Source of the DNA: Pseudarthrobacter sp. fls2-241-R2A-127
GTDB taxonomy: Bacteria; Actinomycetota; Actinomycetes; Actinomycetales; Micrococcaceae
Direction: 5' to 3'
Length of the DNA: 64,000 nt
NCBI RefSeq assembly: GCF_030209355.1
Contig: NZ_JARVSF010000045.1
Coordinates: 1-64,000 of the forward strand
Shown here: one piece after another, positions 41,792 through 49,735 of the stretch
Layout: each line of letters begins with the position of its first letter
Numbering within the stretch: the first letter of the stretch is position 1
The notes under the pieces: generated by a model
Databases searched by the model: none
What the model was told of the DNA's origin: nothing
The model's input: only the letters and a program-made list of their open reading frames with translations
Translations under genes and position numbers: made by a program

Positions 41792-42720
41792 CCGCCGTCG
41801 GGACGGTAATGCCCGCGGCAGGGCAGCAGCCCCCCGGTCCCGCCGCAGGCGTCGTATTGGCAGGCCGGTACCGGCTGGGCGAACGGCTGGGCCGCGGCTC
41901 TGGCGCCGAAGTCTTCCGGGCCGTTGACCTGGCTGGCGGCCCCGATGCAGCTGTCAAGATCGCCACTGCCGGCCACCGCAGGCACCAGCAGCGGATCCAC
42001 AATGAAGCGGCAGTCCTGGCCGGGCTGGACCACCCCTCAATCGTGAGGTTTATTGCCGGCGGCGTCATGCCTGCCGGCGGCCCCTCCAGCGGGCATGCCT
42101 TCCTGATCGAAGAGCTGGCCCTCGGGACGAGCCTCGCGGAGGCCATCCGGGTGCAGAGCCCGCGCCCGGCAGATGTCGCAGGGTGGGCGCGCGGCCTCTT
42201 CGGTGCGCTGGCCCACCTTCATTCCCGGGGCCTGGTGCACCGTGACATCAAACCGGCCAACCTGATGCTGAGCGGCCTGCGGAGGAGCCCGGTCCGCATT
42301 ATCGATTTCGGTATCACTGCTGCGGCGGGGTCAGCCCCCGAACCGGGGATCTCCTCGGGAACAGTGCACTACATGAGTCCGGAGCAGGCCTCCGGCCAGG
42401 TGGCCGACCCGTCGTGGGACGTTTACGCCATGGGCCTGGTCCTGCTGGAACTCCTCACCGGGACCAAAGCGTTCCCGGGGACGGCGATCGAGTCTCTCGT
42501 GGCACGGACCCTGAGGTCCCCGCAGGTCCCTGACCACCTGGGCGACTGGGGTGTCCTGTTGCGCGCCCTGACCGCCATGGACGCCGCAGCGAGGCCGACG
42601 GCGGCGGATGCCGCCGCGATGGCGGCGCAGCTGGTCCCTGCGGTTCCGCGGGGCGACCAAGGCAGCCCGTGCAGGACGCGGCGGATCTTCCCAGGCCGGC
42701 GGCACCGGCAGGAGCTCTAG
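41788..42720 (+). CDS. soluble Ser/Thr protein kinase
   Basis: Hanks-type kinase of 310 residues with no membrane helix and no PASTA or sensor domain. The glycine loop is LGRGSGAEVF, the ATP lysine Lys57 (AAVKIA), the catalytic loop HRDIKPANLML (Asp153) and the metal motif DFG (Asp173). SSGTVHYMSPEQASG is the activation segment and P+1 loop. After the kinase domain comes only a short basic tail. It is smaller than typical PknA/PknB and is coupled to the small Cys-containing protein upstream. Its stop codon lies within the same CTAG as the stop of the convergent phosphatase. Confidence 0.92.
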   Translation: MTAVGTVMPAAGQQPPGPAAGVVLAGRYRLGERLGRGSGAEVFRAVDLAGGPDAAVKIATAGHRRHQQRIHNEAAVLAGLDHPSIVRFIAGGVMPAGGPSSGHAFLIEELALGTSLAEAIRVQSPRPADVAGWARGLFGALAHLHSRGLVHRDIKPANLMLSGLRRSPVRIIDFGITAAAGSAPEPGISSGTVHYMSPEQASGQVADPSWDVYAMGLVLLELLTGTKAFPGTAIESLVARTLRSPQVPDHLGDWGVLLRALTAMDAAARPTAADAAAMAAQLVPAVPRGDQGSPCRTRRIFPGRRHRQEL

Positions 42721-43394
42721 GGAGCTGTGATATCCCGGCCGGTCGGATCCTCTGCGGTCGGATCGGCCAAAGCGAGCCCGCCTACCGGGCTGCCATCCCA
42801 GTGGATCAGGTTCCACCCGGTGTCCAGGCTGCCTTCGACTGCCACGATTCCAGTGTTCGCCAGGATGTGCCGTGCCGCGAACTCGTGGCCTGCACCCCGG
42901 GCCCGCAGGCCCGCCCACGTGCGGATGGCGGCGCCGTGGCTGACCACGGCCGCCGTGCCGTACCTTTCGCGCATCGCCCGCTCCGCCACGTCTGCGATCG
43001 CAGCGTCGAAGCGTTCGAAGAAGGCGTGGCCGTCCGGTCCCGCCGGCATGCGCTGGTCCAGGTTCCCTGCGGCCCAGGAGATGACCGTCCCCATGTAGCG
43101 CTTGTGGGATTCGTGGTCCGTGAGCTTCTCCAGGGAGCCGGCCTCGATTTCATGCAGGCCGTCCAGGACCTCGATATCCAGGGAATGCAGCCGGGCCAGC
43201 GGGGCCGCGGTGATTTGCGTCCGGATCAGGGTGGAGGCGTAGAGTGCCCCGATGCGCTCGTTGGCCAGCGCCCGTGCCATGGCCTCGGCCTGGCGTTCAC
43301 CCAGTTCGGTCAACCCTGGGCCGGGGTGGTCGGTGTCCAGTTGGCCCAGGACGTTGCCGGGAGTTTCGCCGTGTCGGATCAGGAGCAGCCTCAT
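42717..43394 (-). CDS. histidine phosphatase family protein
   Basis: Phosphoglycerate-mutase-like phosphatase, 225 residues. The catalytic motif LIRHGETPGN is at the N-terminus, with HEIEAGSLE and VVSHGAAIRTW as the conserved acid and second histidine regions. Members remove phosphate from small metabolites; the substrate is unknown. ATG 43394 begins the catalytic strand; longer upstream frames cross the purB terminator. The stop overlaps that of the convergent kinase. Confidence 0.9.
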   Translation of the reverse strand: MRLLLIRHGETPGNVLGQLDTDHPGPGLTELGERQAEAMARALANERIGALYASTLIRTQITAAPLARLHSLDIEVLDGLHEIEAGSLEKLTDHESHKRYMGTVISWAAGNLDQRMPAGPDGHAFFERFDAAIADVAERAMRERYGTAAVVSHGAAIRTWAGLRARGAGHEFAARHILANTGIVAVEGSLDTGWNLIHWDGSPVGGLALADPTAEDPTGRDITAP

Positions 43395-43473
43395 GATTCC
43401 AGTTTCCCACCCGATCGGAAACCGGATTACCTGCGCTGCATCGGCAGGCCTGCGCGCGAGCCGGGATGCACGG

Positions 43474-43505
43474 ACGGCGCCGGACCCTCCCGGGCCCGGC
43501 GCCGT
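43474..43505 (-). terminator. purB hairpin terminator
   Basis: Perfect 10-base arms ACGGCGCCGG (43474-43483) and CCGGCGCCGT (43496-43505) surround a 12-base loop, 30 bases after the purB stop. No T run follows. Confidence 0.6.
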
Positions 43506-43534
43506 CGTCGTACGTTCCTGCCCTGCTGAGGGCT

Positions 43535-44977
43535 TTACTTCAGGTGGTCCACCAGCTGGTCCGCGATGCCGGTGTACTTGCCGGGCGTGAGGGCCAGGAG
43601 CCGGGCCTCGGCGTCGGGGGACAGGCCCAGGCCCTGCACGAATTCCTGCATGCGGGCGGCGTCCACGCGCTGGCCGCGGGTCAGGTCCTTCAGCCGTTCG
43701 TACGGGTTCTCCATGCCTTCGACGCCGGCGATCGCCTCGGCGCGCATGACCATCTGGATGGCCTCGCCCAGGACTTCCCAGTTGGTATCCAGGTCGCCGG
43801 CCAGCACGTCCTCGGCAACGTCCAGGCGCTCCAGGCCCTTGGCAACGTTGGAGATGGCGAGCAGGGAGTGCCCAAAGGCGACGCCGATGTTGCGCTGGCT
43901 GGAGGAGTCGGTGAGGTCGCGCTGCCAGCGGGAGGTGACCAGCGTGGAGCCCAGGACGTCCAGCAGGCCGGAGGAGATCTCCAGGTTGGCTTCGGCGTTT
44001 TCGAACCGGATGGGGTTGACCTTGTGCGGCATGGTGGAGGAGCCCGTGGCACCGGCGACGGGGATCTGCGCGAAGTAGCCGATGGAGATGTAGCTCCAAA
44101 TGTCGGTGCAGACGTTGTGCAGGATCCGGTTGAAGCGGGCGACGTCGGCGTACAGCTCGGCCTGCCAGTCGTGGCTTTCGATCTGGGTGGTCAGCGGGTT
44201 CCAGGTGAGGCCCAGCCCCTCGACGAACGACTTGGACACCTGCTGCCAGTCAGCACCCGGGACGGAGGCCACATGGGCGGCATAGGTGCCGGTGGCGCCA
44301 TTGATCTTGCCGAGGTATTCGGTCCTGGCGATCCGGTCCAGCTGGCGGGTCAGGCGGTGCGCGATGACGGCCAGTTCCTTGCCCAGGGTGGTGGGGGTGG
44401 CAGGCTGGCCATGCGTGCGGGACAGCATGGGAACCGCGCGGTTCTCTTCTGCCATCGTGCTGATCTGCGCCACGAGCGTGCGGGCAGCGGGGAGCCACAC
44501 GTCCTCCACGGCACCCTTCACGCCGAGGGCGTAGGACAGGTTGTTGATGTCCTCGGAGGTGCAGCCGAAGTGGACCATGGCGGTCAGGTTTTCGATGCCG
44601 ATGGCGGGCAGGCGGCGCCCGATGTAGTACTCCACGGCCTTCACGTCGTGGACCGTGACGGCCTCGATCTCTGCGAGCTCGGCCACGGAGGCGGCGTCGA
44701 ACTCCGTGACGACAGCGCGGAGATGCTCCTGCTGTTCCGTGCTCAGCGGGCCGGCGCCCGGAAGGACGTTGTTGCTGGTCAGGTGGATGAGCCATTCCAC
44801 TTCAACGGCCACGCGGTCCCGGTTCAGTGCTGCCTCGGACAAGTAATCGACCAGGGGCGCGACGGCGGGCTGGTAGCGGCCGTCGAGGGGTCCGAGCGCG
44901 ATTTTTTCCGGCGACGCGGCAAGGGCCAGGCGTCCAGAGGGCGTACGGGTGTCAGCTGTGGCAACAGTTTCAGGCAT
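43535..44977 (-). CDS. purB: adenylosuccinate lyase
   Basis: Purine-biosynthesis lyase of 480 residues, acting on SAICAR and adenylosuccinate in the fumarase/aspartase fold. The signature is GSSTMPHKVNPIRFENAEANL; the other active-site regions are FGCTSEDINNLSYAL and MLSRTHGQPATPTTLGKE. The length and the N-terminal LGPLDGRYQ match the long PurB subgroup. ATG 44977 has AAGAAT six bases upstream and no ribosome site, suggesting a leaderless transcript. It is monocistronic with its own terminator. Confidence 0.96.
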   Translation of the reverse strand: MPETVATADTRTPSGRLALAASPEKIALGPLDGRYQPAVAPLVDYLSEAALNRDRVAVEVEWLIHLTSNNVLPGAGPLSTEQQEHLRAVVTEFDAASVAELAEIEAVTVHDVKAVEYYIGRRLPAIGIENLTAMVHFGCTSEDINNLSYALGVKGAVEDVWLPAARTLVAQISTMAEENRAVPMLSRTHGQPATPTTLGKELAVIAHRLTRQLDRIARTEYLGKINGATGTYAAHVASVPGADWQQVSKSFVEGLGLTWNPLTTQIESHDWQAELYADVARFNRILHNVCTDIWSYISIGYFAQIPVAGATGSSTMPHKVNPIRFENAEANLEISSGLLDVLGSTLVTSRWQRDLTDSSSQRNIGVAFGHSLLAISNVAKGLERLDVAEDVLAGDLDTNWEVLGEAIQMVMRAEAIAGVEGMENPYERLKDLTRGQRVDAARMQEFVQGLGLSPDAEARLLALTPGKYTGIADQLVDHLK

Positions 44978-44983
44978 GTGCTG

Positions 44984-44989
44984 ATTCTT
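44984..44989 (-). promoter_or_regulatory. candidate -10 element of purB
   Basis: Read on the minus strand this is AAGAAT, ending six bases before ATG 44977. The -35 is not obvious. Confidence 0.35.
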
Positions 44990-45143
44990 TCACGAAGTCA
45001 CGCGGCGCCTTAAGCGGGCAGCGCAGGTTACTTGTCCACATAGCCGACGGCGGCGCTTACCCGGGGCGGACGGTGTCCCTAGCGTGGGGATGGCAGGTGG
45101 TGAGGGGCGGGTATCAAAACCCGGAGGCAAGGCAGGAGAGGGC

Positions 45144-45449
45144 ATGGGGAACGATCTGGCGGACGGGATCTGGGGCAGCGGGCAGCGCACCGGCAATGAG
45201 CTCCAGCAACTGATAGGGCGGGTCGCAGTTTGCGAGGGGAGGGTCGAACAAGTCCTGGCGGGTATCCGCGATACCCAACTGCTCAACTGGGAGTCACCGG
45301 CCGGCCGTGCCTATAGGGACGCGCTGTCAGCGCAGGCTGGCGCGCTGCGTTCTGCACGGGGGCGGCTGGAGGATGCGCGGCAAGCGGTGGCCCGTCGTGC
45401 AGGGGAGGGTTCCCACGTTCTCTCCACTGGCTCGAGTTGGCCGGGATGA
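45144..45449 (+). CDS. Esx/WXG100-like small helical protein
   Basis: Protein of 101 residues predicted to form two helices with a central W-x-x-x-A-G turn (Trp49, NWESPAGRAY), followed by a heptad-like stretch ALSAQAGALRSARGRLEDARQAVA. This resembles WXG100 and related Esx proteins, which pair with a partner and leave through a type VII (ESX) secretion system. ATG 45144 has AGGAGAGG upstream. The stop overlaps the start of the alpha/beta hydrolase gene, so they are coupled. No secretion ATPase or EccC gene lies in the window. Similarity is by pattern, not a certain family match. Confidence 0.65.
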   Translation: MGNDLADGIWGSGQRTGNELQQLIGRVAVCEGRVEQVLAGIRDTQLLNWESPAGRAYRDALSAQAGALRSARGRLEDARQAVARRAGEGSHVLSTGSSWPG

Positions 45450-46819
45450 CCGCTGACTTCCCGCCCGGTTCCGAAAGTATCAGGCTGACCCACTCCTCCC
45501 GGGACGGAGATCTGACGGTGCGGGGCGGTGTGGGAGGCATCAGCGTACAGCTCGAGGAACTTGGTACGGGCGCCCGGAGGATTGATGACCTTGCCGGGGA
45601 TCTCCTGAAGGCGGAGACGGAAATTGGACGTGTCCTGGATGACCTGTGCCTGCTCGATCATCAGCCCCCTTGGTCTAATGCGCAGCATGTGGTGGCTGTG
45701 CGGGAAAGCCACACACAGCTTCGCGCGGTGCGCACCGGGATGCAGGAGATAGCCGCCAGTGTTCGAGCCTGCATCCGTGACTACTCTGAAGCCGAACATT
45801 GGGCCGCAGAGGGCAGACGGGTCGGCATCAACTGGTCCAGGGACGCCGTACCTTCATTGGAGGTCATGACGAAGGCCGGTGCGGTGGACCGGTGGACGAT
45901 GGAATCAATCATCGTGGGCCTGGGACTTCGTGCCCCGGAAATGCAAGAGGTCATTGACAAGGCGCCCTATGCCAGGGACCTCGGCATGAAGCTCTTTGCC
46001 GGCAATGCGGTTCCACGGCCCATCTCTGTGCGGCAGGAAGAATCGCTACAGGTGGACCTGGATACGTCACCGGCCGGTCTCCTGGAACAGGTCCGGCTCA
46101 TCGATGCACGCGGGCCGGGCTGTGTCGAGGTCATCGAGGTTGACAACGGCGGCCAGAAGACGTTCGTCGTGGTTCTTCCCGGAACCCAAGCCGCCGGAAA
46201 GAACGCCGGCCGTTCAAACCCCTTTGATGAGGCCGGAATCGCCGAGGGCATGCTCTATGACTCCGAGCAGATTAACGCTGCCGTGCTCCAGGCGCTGGCT
46301 GCCGCCGGGGCCGAGAAGGGCGCGCCAGTCGTGGCGGTGGGATACAGCCAGGGTGGCATCCACGCCATGAACTTCGCTTCCGACCCTCGGGTTGGACAGG
46401 AGTACGACGTCAAGTATGTGCTGACGGCCGGGTCGCCGGTGGCGGGTATCAGTGTTGACGCACAGATTTCGACGCTTCACCTGGAGCACCAGGCCGACTG
46501 GGTGCCGGGGGCGGACGGTGCAGCCAACCCAGAAACCCGCAATCGCGTGACTGTCTCCATCAACACTCCGCTCCGTGAGGTCGAGGGGGAAGGCGCTCTC
46601 GGGCTTGGCCACGGGTTGACTGGCTACCAGGAAAGTGCGCGTCTGGTCACGGCAAGCAGTGATCCTTCGCTCGTTCAGTCAACGGCTGCGTTGGGCGGCG
46701 TCTTGGGAGCCGGCGGCGTCGCCACTGCCACGCGCTACTCCTTGACCCGGGCGAAAGCGCCGACAGCCCTTGTTCCACGTGACGCCCGTACCCAGGAGCT
46801 GCACCGCGGCGGCCGCTGA
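45446..46819 (+). CDS. alpha/beta hydrolase with an N-terminal helical (Esx/LXG-like) region
   Basis: Protein of 457 residues in two parts. Residues 1-130 are predicted helical with LEELGTGARRIDDLAGDLL and LRAVRTGMQEIAASVRACI, like the targeting regions of type VII secretion substrates. Residues about 235-400 form an alpha/beta hydrolase with nucleophile Ser301 (VGYSQGG) and likely Asp351 (HQADWVPGADG) and His389 (GLGHGLTG). No signal peptide or membrane span is seen. Relatives act as lipases or esterases. Coupling to an Esx-like gene makes a secreted lipase or an antibacterial effector plausible; the short C-terminal part after residue 420 is hydrophobic and Ala-rich. Confidence 0.75.
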   Translation: MTADFPPGSESIRLTHSSRDGDLTVRGGVGGISVQLEELGTGARRIDDLAGDLLKAETEIGRVLDDLCLLDHQPPWSNAQHVVAVRESHTQLRAVRTGMQEIAASVRACIRDYSEAEHWAAEGRRVGINWSRDAVPSLEVMTKAGAVDRWTMESIIVGLGLRAPEMQEVIDKAPYARDLGMKLFAGNAVPRPISVRQEESLQVDLDTSPAGLLEQVRLIDARGPGCVEVIEVDNGGQKTFVVVLPGTQAAGKNAGRSNPFDEAGIAEGMLYDSEQINAAVLQALAAAGAEKGAPVVAVGYSQGGIHAMNFASDPRVGQEYDVKYVLTAGSPVAGISVDAQISTLHLEHQADWVPGADGAANPETRNRVTVSINTPLREVEGEGALGLGHGLTGYQESARLVTASSDPSLVQSTAALGGVLGAGGVATATRYSLTRAKAPTALVPRDARTQELHRGGR

Positions 46820-46820
46820 C

Positions 46821-47732
46821 TCATGAGATCTCGGCGGCGCGCAGCTCTCCGTACAAATTCGCGTGCTTCTTCTCCGGTTGTGGAGCAGGCTCGGGTGGTG
46901 CTTGCGGCGCCGGGGCTGGAGCAGCGGCGGGGCACCGCACGTTGTAGTCGAGGTCCCCGTCGGTGAACTGGACCAGGGCTACCGTCCCGCCGGCGGTGAG
47001 GGGGGCGGCCCCGCACAGCTCCTGCGCTGTGGAAGTGGATTCCGCACCTGCCAGCCAGCTCTTCAGGCCGGAGAGCTTGCTTCCCGGATTGAGGGCGCCG
47101 ACGATTTCGCCGAATTGATACGCCGTGGAGTAGATCCCGACCTCCGCGCCGGTGCTTTCCAGATACGAAGCCATGCCTTCCAGCTCGGCTGCGTTGGCGC
47201 CAGTGTCCCAGAGCCAGCTGTTTTCGGTTTCGACATCCAGCCACCACATGTGCCGCACCGCGGCGTCGCCCGCTTCTTGCAGGATCACCACGTCGTTGAA
47301 CGCCATGGCGTACCCGTGGACGTAGGCGCAGGCCGGGGATGCCGTGCCGTCGCACACTCCGTAGGGGTCGCCCACGTCCTTGCCCAGGTAAGTGTTGCCG
47401 GCCGGCCACCACAAGGATTCCACTGGTCCGGTGGCGGCGGTGTTAACGTACACCGCCGCCGGAATTCCCGCGATGGCGTCGGAGGTGCTGTTCGCCCAAG
47501 CCAGCTGGGCGGACAGGCACGGATTGACCGTGTCCGGCCGTCCGCCGTTCACCCCAACCACCGCGAAGGCGGGCGGTCCAGGCAGCCCGCCGCCGCATTG
47601 CGGCCAGGAGATGTCGTTGCCGAGCACCGCCGCGTCCCCAGGGGCCGCCCCTGATGCGACTGCCCCGTGTGCCGGGGCCGCCTGCCAGGCGAACAGCAGG
47701 CAGGCGGCAACCAGGATCCTTATGGCCTTCAC
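46821..47732 (-). CDS. secreted GH25-like/DUF1906-type protein
   Basis: Exported protein of 303 residues with a classical signal peptide (KAIRILVAACLLFAWQAAPAHGA). The mature part begins GNDISWPQCGGGLPGPPAFAVVGVNGG, the conserved opening of a group of actinobacterial proteins with a glycoside-hydrolase-25-like barrel, and continues with WWLDVETENSWLWD, which carries acidic residues at strand ends. Six cysteines may form disulfides. The C-terminus is Pro/Ala-rich, a possible wall-spanning tail. GTG 47732 places the signal peptide at the start. The muralytic activity is unproven for this group. Confidence 0.78.
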   Translation of the reverse strand: MKAIRILVAACLLFAWQAAPAHGAVASGAAPGDAAVLGNDISWPQCGGGLPGPPAFAVVGVNGGRPDTVNPCLSAQLAWANSTSDAIAGIPAAVYVNTAATGPVESLWWPAGNTYLGKDVGDPYGVCDGTASPACAYVHGYAMAFNDVVILQEAGDAAVRHMWWLDVETENSWLWDTGANAAELEGMASYLESTGAEVGIYSTAYQFGEIVGALNPGSKLSGLKSWLAGAESTSTAQELCGAAPLTAGGTVALVQFTDGDLDYNVRCPAAAPAPAPQAPPEPAPQPEKKHANLYGELRAAEIS

Positions 47733-47927
47733 TGATGGCCCCCGTTCCAGAAACTGACAGCTACGGGCCGCTGGGCGGCCCAACTGGCAGCAGCCTAGGA
47801 GGCGGCGTTCCGGGGGTCATGGGTGGCCGGTACTGCACTTTCGGCGGGTTTCAGCCGATGCGCACCTGCCGTGTACTTGTTTCGGGGCGTACCCCTACTT
47901 GGGCGGCCGGCTGCGGGACTGCCGGGA

Positions 47928-48353
47928 TCAGCGCCGCCCGCCCGGCAGGATGGCCGCCACCATGGAGACCAGGGAGATGATGATGGCGGCCAGCACCGCG
48001 GTCCAGAAGAAGGAATCAATGGTGAGGTGCACGGGGGTGTAACTGCTGATCCATGCCGTCAGGTAGAGCATGGCGGCATTGATGACGATGGCGAACAGGC
48101 CCAGCGTCAGGATGGTGATGGGCAGGGCCAGCAGCCTTACCAGCGGCCGTACAAAGGCGTTGACCACCCCGAAGATGAGGCCGATGAACAGGTAGGCCAG
48201 GACAACCCCGATGGTGCCGGTATCCTGCGATATCCCGGACCGAGCCACCGCGTCGGATGTCGCGGTGCTTGAGATGTCCATTCCCGGCAGTATCCAACTG
48301 GCCACCCAAAGAGCTGCGGCGTTGACGATGACGCGAAGGATGAATGAACCCAT
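47928..48353 (-). CDS. four-helix holin-like membrane protein (phage holin superfamily IV type)
   Basis: Membrane protein of 141 residues with four hydrophobic helices; FILRVIVNAAALWVASWILPGM starts it and the core GVVNAFVRPLVRLLALPITILTLGLFAIVINAAMLYLTAWI is typical of the widespread YvlD/holin-IV family. Most members are chromosomal and not phage lysis genes; roles in envelope stress are suggested for some. A short outer loop contains ISSTATSDAVARSG. ATG 48353 begins the first helix; the frame upstream is open but lacks family similarity. Confidence 0.85.
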   Translation of the reverse strand: MGSFILRVIVNAAALWVASWILPGMDISSTATSDAVARSGISQDTGTIGVVLAYLFIGLIFGVVNAFVRPLVRLLALPITILTLGLFAIVINAAMLYLTAWISSYTPVHLTIDSFFWTAVLAAIIISLVSMVAAILPGGRR

Positions 48354-48454
48354 GCCACCATGCTTCCACATGGCCCGCGCGGCGGCTTGCGGTGCTGGCC
48401 CGGATTTTGGGTTGCCTCCGGGATGCCTCCCGGGTGCCCCCGGCAGCCGCGAAG

Positions 48455-48460
48455 TAGGCT
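48455..48460 (+). promoter_or_regulatory. candidate -10 element of a leaderless start (HisC-like)
   Basis: TAGGCT ends exactly six bases before ATG 48467. The intervening GGAACC is too close to act as a ribosome site. Confidence 0.45.
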
Positions 48461-48466
48461 GGAACC

Positions 48467-49585
48467 ATGACCTCATCTGAGACCAGGGCAGGCGGAATCG
48501 CGCCGCGCCCGGTGCTGGACCGGCTGCCCCGTTACGCCGCAGGAAAACCGCCCGCCGCCGTCAGCGGCATGGCCAGTTACAAGTTGTCATCCAACGAGAA
48601 CCCGCTGCCGCCCATTCCTGCTGTCCTGGAAGCGATCGCCCGGCAGGATGACTTCAACCGGTACCCGGACCCACTGAGCAGTAAGCTGCGGGCTGCGCTC
48701 GCCGGGTTCCTTGGCGTGCCGGCGGAGGACATTGTGACCGGGGCGGGAAGCCTGGGGGCACTCAGCCAGATCCTCGCGGCCTTCGCCGGGCAGAACGAGG
48801 ACGGCAAAGCAGATGAAGTGATCTATGCGTGGCGGTCCTTTGAGGCCTACCCCATCAGTGTGGGCCTTGCGGGCGCGGAGAGTGTGCGTATCCCCGTGCT
48901 GCCGGACGGCCGGCATGACCTGGACGCCATGGCGGCCGCAGTCACCGCCCGCACCCGGGTTATCCTGCTCTGCACCCCCAACAACCCCACCGGACCTGCC
49001 CTCACGGCAGCCGCGACCGAGGCCTTCATCCGGTCCGTTCCCGCCGATGTGGTGGTGGTGGTCGACGAGGCCTACCAGGAGTTCGTCAGGGCGTCGGATG
49101 CCGTGGACGGGATTGACCTCTACCGCAAATACCCCAACGTGGTGGTGCTCCGGACGTTCTCCAAGGCGCACGGCCTGGCAGGACTCCGGGTTGGCTACAG
49201 CGTGTCCCATCTCGAACTGACCCAGTATCTTCGGGTTGCCGCAACGCCGTTCGCGGTGTCCCAAATTGCGGAGCGGGCGGCAATTGTTTCGCTCGAGAAC
49301 TACGGCCAGGTTGTGGAAAGGGTACAAACGCTCGTCGATGAGAGGACACGCGTTACCGCCAGCCTGCGGGAGCTCGGCTGGGACATCCCCGATGCGCAGG
49401 GCAACTTCGTGTGGCTCGCCCTCGGTGCTGAAAGTACGGCGTTTGCCGAGCTGGCGGGGACGCGGGCCCTTTCCGTGCGGGCGTTTCCCGGCGAGGGTGT
49501 GCGGGTAAGTATCGGGGAGGCCGAAGCCAACACGCGTTTCCTCCAGTTGTGTGCCGACTATACAAAGGCGCCGGCCAGTTCCTAG
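48467..49585 (+). CDS. histidinol-phosphate/aromatic aminotransferase family protein
   Basis: PLP-dependent class II aminotransferase of 372 residues. The start YKLSSNENPLPPIPAVLEAI, the cofactor loop TGAGSLGAL, LCTPNNPTGP, VVVDEAYQEF and FSKAHGLAGLRVGY (PLP Lys233) match the HisC family, and in particular the Pat/HisC2 subgroup of actinobacteria that handles aromatic amino acids. No his operon is nearby, so an aromatic aminotransferase is more likely than the biosynthetic HisC. It is followed by the 2-oxoacid dehydrogenase operon, which might oxidise 2-oxo acids of this type. Confidence 0.88.
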   Translation: MTSSETRAGGIAPRPVLDRLPRYAAGKPPAAVSGMASYKLSSNENPLPPIPAVLEAIARQDDFNRYPDPLSSKLRAALAGFLGVPAEDIVTGAGSLGALSQILAAFAGQNEDGKADEVIYAWRSFEAYPISVGLAGAESVRIPVLPDGRHDLDAMAAAVTARTRVILLCTPNNPTGPALTAAATEAFIRSVPADVVVVVDEAYQEFVRASDAVDGIDLYRKYPNVVVLRTFSKAHGLAGLRVGYSVSHLELTQYLRVAATPFAVSQIAERAAIVSLENYGQVVERVQTLVDERTRVTASLRELGWDIPDAQGNFVWLALGAESTAFAELAGTRALSVRAFPGEGVRVSIGEAEANTRFLQLCADYTKAPASS

Positions 49586-49646
49586 CACTTAACAAGTAGC
49601 CCTTCTGCTACCTACCGAAGATAAAGTTAGGATCAGTAAGCCAATG

Positions 49647-49686
49647 TATATGCCGGAAGCGGAATGTATTCCCTTCGCGGCATATA
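49647..49686. promoter_or_regulatory. nested palindromes in the leader of the 2-oxoacid dehydrogenase operon
   Basis: Perfect 9-base arms TATATGCCG (49647-49655) and CGGCATATA (49678-49686) enclose GAAG/CTTC arms (49656-49659 and 49673-49676) and a central GGAAT-GT-ATTCC palindrome (49661-49672). The site lies 50-90 bases before the E1 alpha start. It can form an RNA stem or be an operator for a regulator such as an Lrp/BkdR or PdhR-type protein. Confidence 0.6.
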
Positions 49687-49735
49687 TCCCAGCGACATTC
49701 GCATTGCATCCGGATGCGGCAAGCAAGGAGACGGT

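Noticed and set aside
43466..45013. A 515-codon open frame opposite purB
   Set aside because: purB is certain from its signature motifs and length; the opposite frame is a compositional shadow.
47928..48353. Holin-like protein together with the GH25-like protein as a phage lysis cassette
   Set aside because: Both families are common chromosomal proteins in actinobacteria and no phage structural or integrase genes are nearby.
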